Assembly (NCBI RefSeq): GCF_009769385.1
Contig: NZ_VKAB01000022.1
Span: 62,001 to 126,000 of the forward strand
DNA from: Saccharothrix deserti
GTDB lineage: Bacteria > Actinomycetota > Actinomycetes > Mycobacteriales > Pseudonocardiaceae
Length of the DNA: 64,000 bases
Direction: 5' to 3'
How positions within the stretch are numbered: the stretch's first letter is position 1; every line of letters begins with the position of its first letter. The translations under genes were made by a program, and so were the position numbers. The notes beneath the pieces were generated by a model that did not search any database, was not told the DNA's origin, and saw only the letters and a program-made list of their open reading frames with translations. Positions 63,355 through 64,000 of the stretch are shown here, piece by piece.

Positions 63355-64000
63355 TGTGCGGCGAATTGCAGGCTCGTGGCCTGGACGACGTCGGGCTTGA
63401 TCGGCAAGGGGTCCACGACCAGGCGTTGGCCGTAGATGTCGGTGACCGCGATGGCCCCGCCGCATCCGGAACCGTTCTCGGAGAGGAAGTAGTTGTAGTC
63501 GGTCCGTTGCAGCTGCTTCCACTGCCCGCCTGCCTGGACTTCCAGTCGTGCCACCGGATTGCGGTGGTCGATGGCCTGGATTGCGCACCAGTGCCTACTG
63601 GACCCGGTCTTGTAGCGGATGGAGATCCCCTTCGACACCGCGGGGCTCACCAGCGTCCACGTGATCGGGATCTCTCCCAGGTTGGGCGCCGCCAGCCGGG
63701 CGAACGCCTCCGCGCTCAGGTCCAACTGCCCGACCCGGCACGGCTGCGGACACAGGTTGGTGATCCGCACCGTCAGGCTCGCGCCGTTGGACGCCCGAAC
63801 CAGGACGTAGGCGCCGCACGCTTTGGCGTCCTCGTAGTCCGCCCAGTTCATCGCGGCGGTCAACGGATCGGGGCCGGGGTCGTACAGGCACGCGCCGCCG
63901 CCATCGGAGTCGTAGAACGTCGCCACCCCTTGGTTGGTGACCCCTGGCTTGATCCTCCCGGCCAGCGGCGCGTCACCCGCGACCGCGGCGGGCACCGACG
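63351..64000 (-). CDS. Bacterial expansin (EXLX-type), partial at right edge
   Basis: About 216 codons are visible. The domain-1 double-psi beta barrel includes GVATFYDSDGGGACLYDPG, MNWADYEDAKACGAYV, VRITNLCPQPC and the catalytic-site analogue Asp in GQLDLSAEAFARLA, then PITW. Domain 2 is a CBM63-like beta sandwich (ISIRYKTGSSRHWCAIQAID, TDYNYFLSENGSGCGG). Expansins loosen cellulose-xyloglucan contacts without hydrolysis, and bacterial ones help plant colonisation. The true start and the signal peptide lie beyond 64000; the GTG at 63995 is internal to the likely leader (VPAAVAGDAPLA). Confidence 0.88.
   Translation of the reverse strand, partial: SVPAAVAGDAPLAGRIKPGVTNQGVATFYDSDGGGACLYDPGPDPLTAAMNWADYEDAKACGAYVLVRASNGASLTVRITNLCPQPCRVGQLDLSAEAFARLAAPNLGEIPITWTLVSPAVSKGISIRYKTGSSRHWCAIQAIDHRNPVARLEVQAGGQWKQLQRTDYNYFLSENGSGCGGAIAVTDIYGQRLVVDPLPIKPDVVQATSLQFAAH

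Overview
The window is high-GC DNA with the codon bias, GTG starts and large multidomain regulators of a filamentous actinomycete. The mix of giant SARP regulators, large LuxR-type ATPase regulators, CBM-bearing secreted enzymes and many actinobacterial IS remnants suggests a Pseudonocardiaceae-like soil organism (Saccharothrix, Lentzea or Actinosynnema type). This placement is inference; no rRNA or tRNA gene was seen.

Layout. 1-5.8 kb: two tandem, translationally coupled BTAD/ATPase regulators on the minus strand, the second running off the left edge. 6.1-6.3 kb: IS5-type transposase scraps. 6.3-7.8 kb: a membrane-anchored leucine-rich-repeat protein. 8.1-17.2 kb: a TetR repressor divergent from a five-gene plus-strand operon (oligopeptide/oligosaccharide-type ABC permease, permease-ATPase fusion, ATPase, lipoprotein binding protein and a GH3 beta-glucosidase), which looks like a glycoside import and hydrolysis system. 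17.2-31.5 kb: mostly minus-strand secreted proteins (PhoX-like, beta-helix + CBM13, CBM2 + CE2 esterase, SMP-30-like, a decayed CBM13/Fn3 sugar dehydrogenase, a cupin), interleaved with an AraC regulator and broken transposase, integrase and LuxR genes. A perfect CebR-type palindrome lies in front of the decayed sugar dehydrogenase.

31.6-34.1 kb: small or broken genes (DUF5958-like, PaaI thioesterase, TnsA fragment, APH-like kinase). 34.7-45.1 kb: the most unusual part of the window, a compact plus-strand set of a trypsin-like protease and three very large beta-rich proteins of 981, 1500 and 622 aa. None has a visible signal peptide, and the last two end in Ig-like repeats. I cannot assign a function. 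45.4-52 kb: a secreted DNRLRE-type protein, a VOC protein, an IS110 remnant and a secreted subtilase.

52-63.1 kb: an XRE-nSTAND NTPase, more IS remnants, then three paralogous LuxR/ATPase regulators. One of these has lost its DNA-binding domain through a deletion that also beheaded the next gene. 63.35 kb to the right edge: a bacterial expansin, cut by the edge.

Taken together, the enzymes (GH3, CE2, beta-helix CBM13, sugar dehydrogenase, expansin) fit attack on plant cell-wall polysaccharide and uptake of the products. Repeated insertion and deletion has broken many of the intervening genes.
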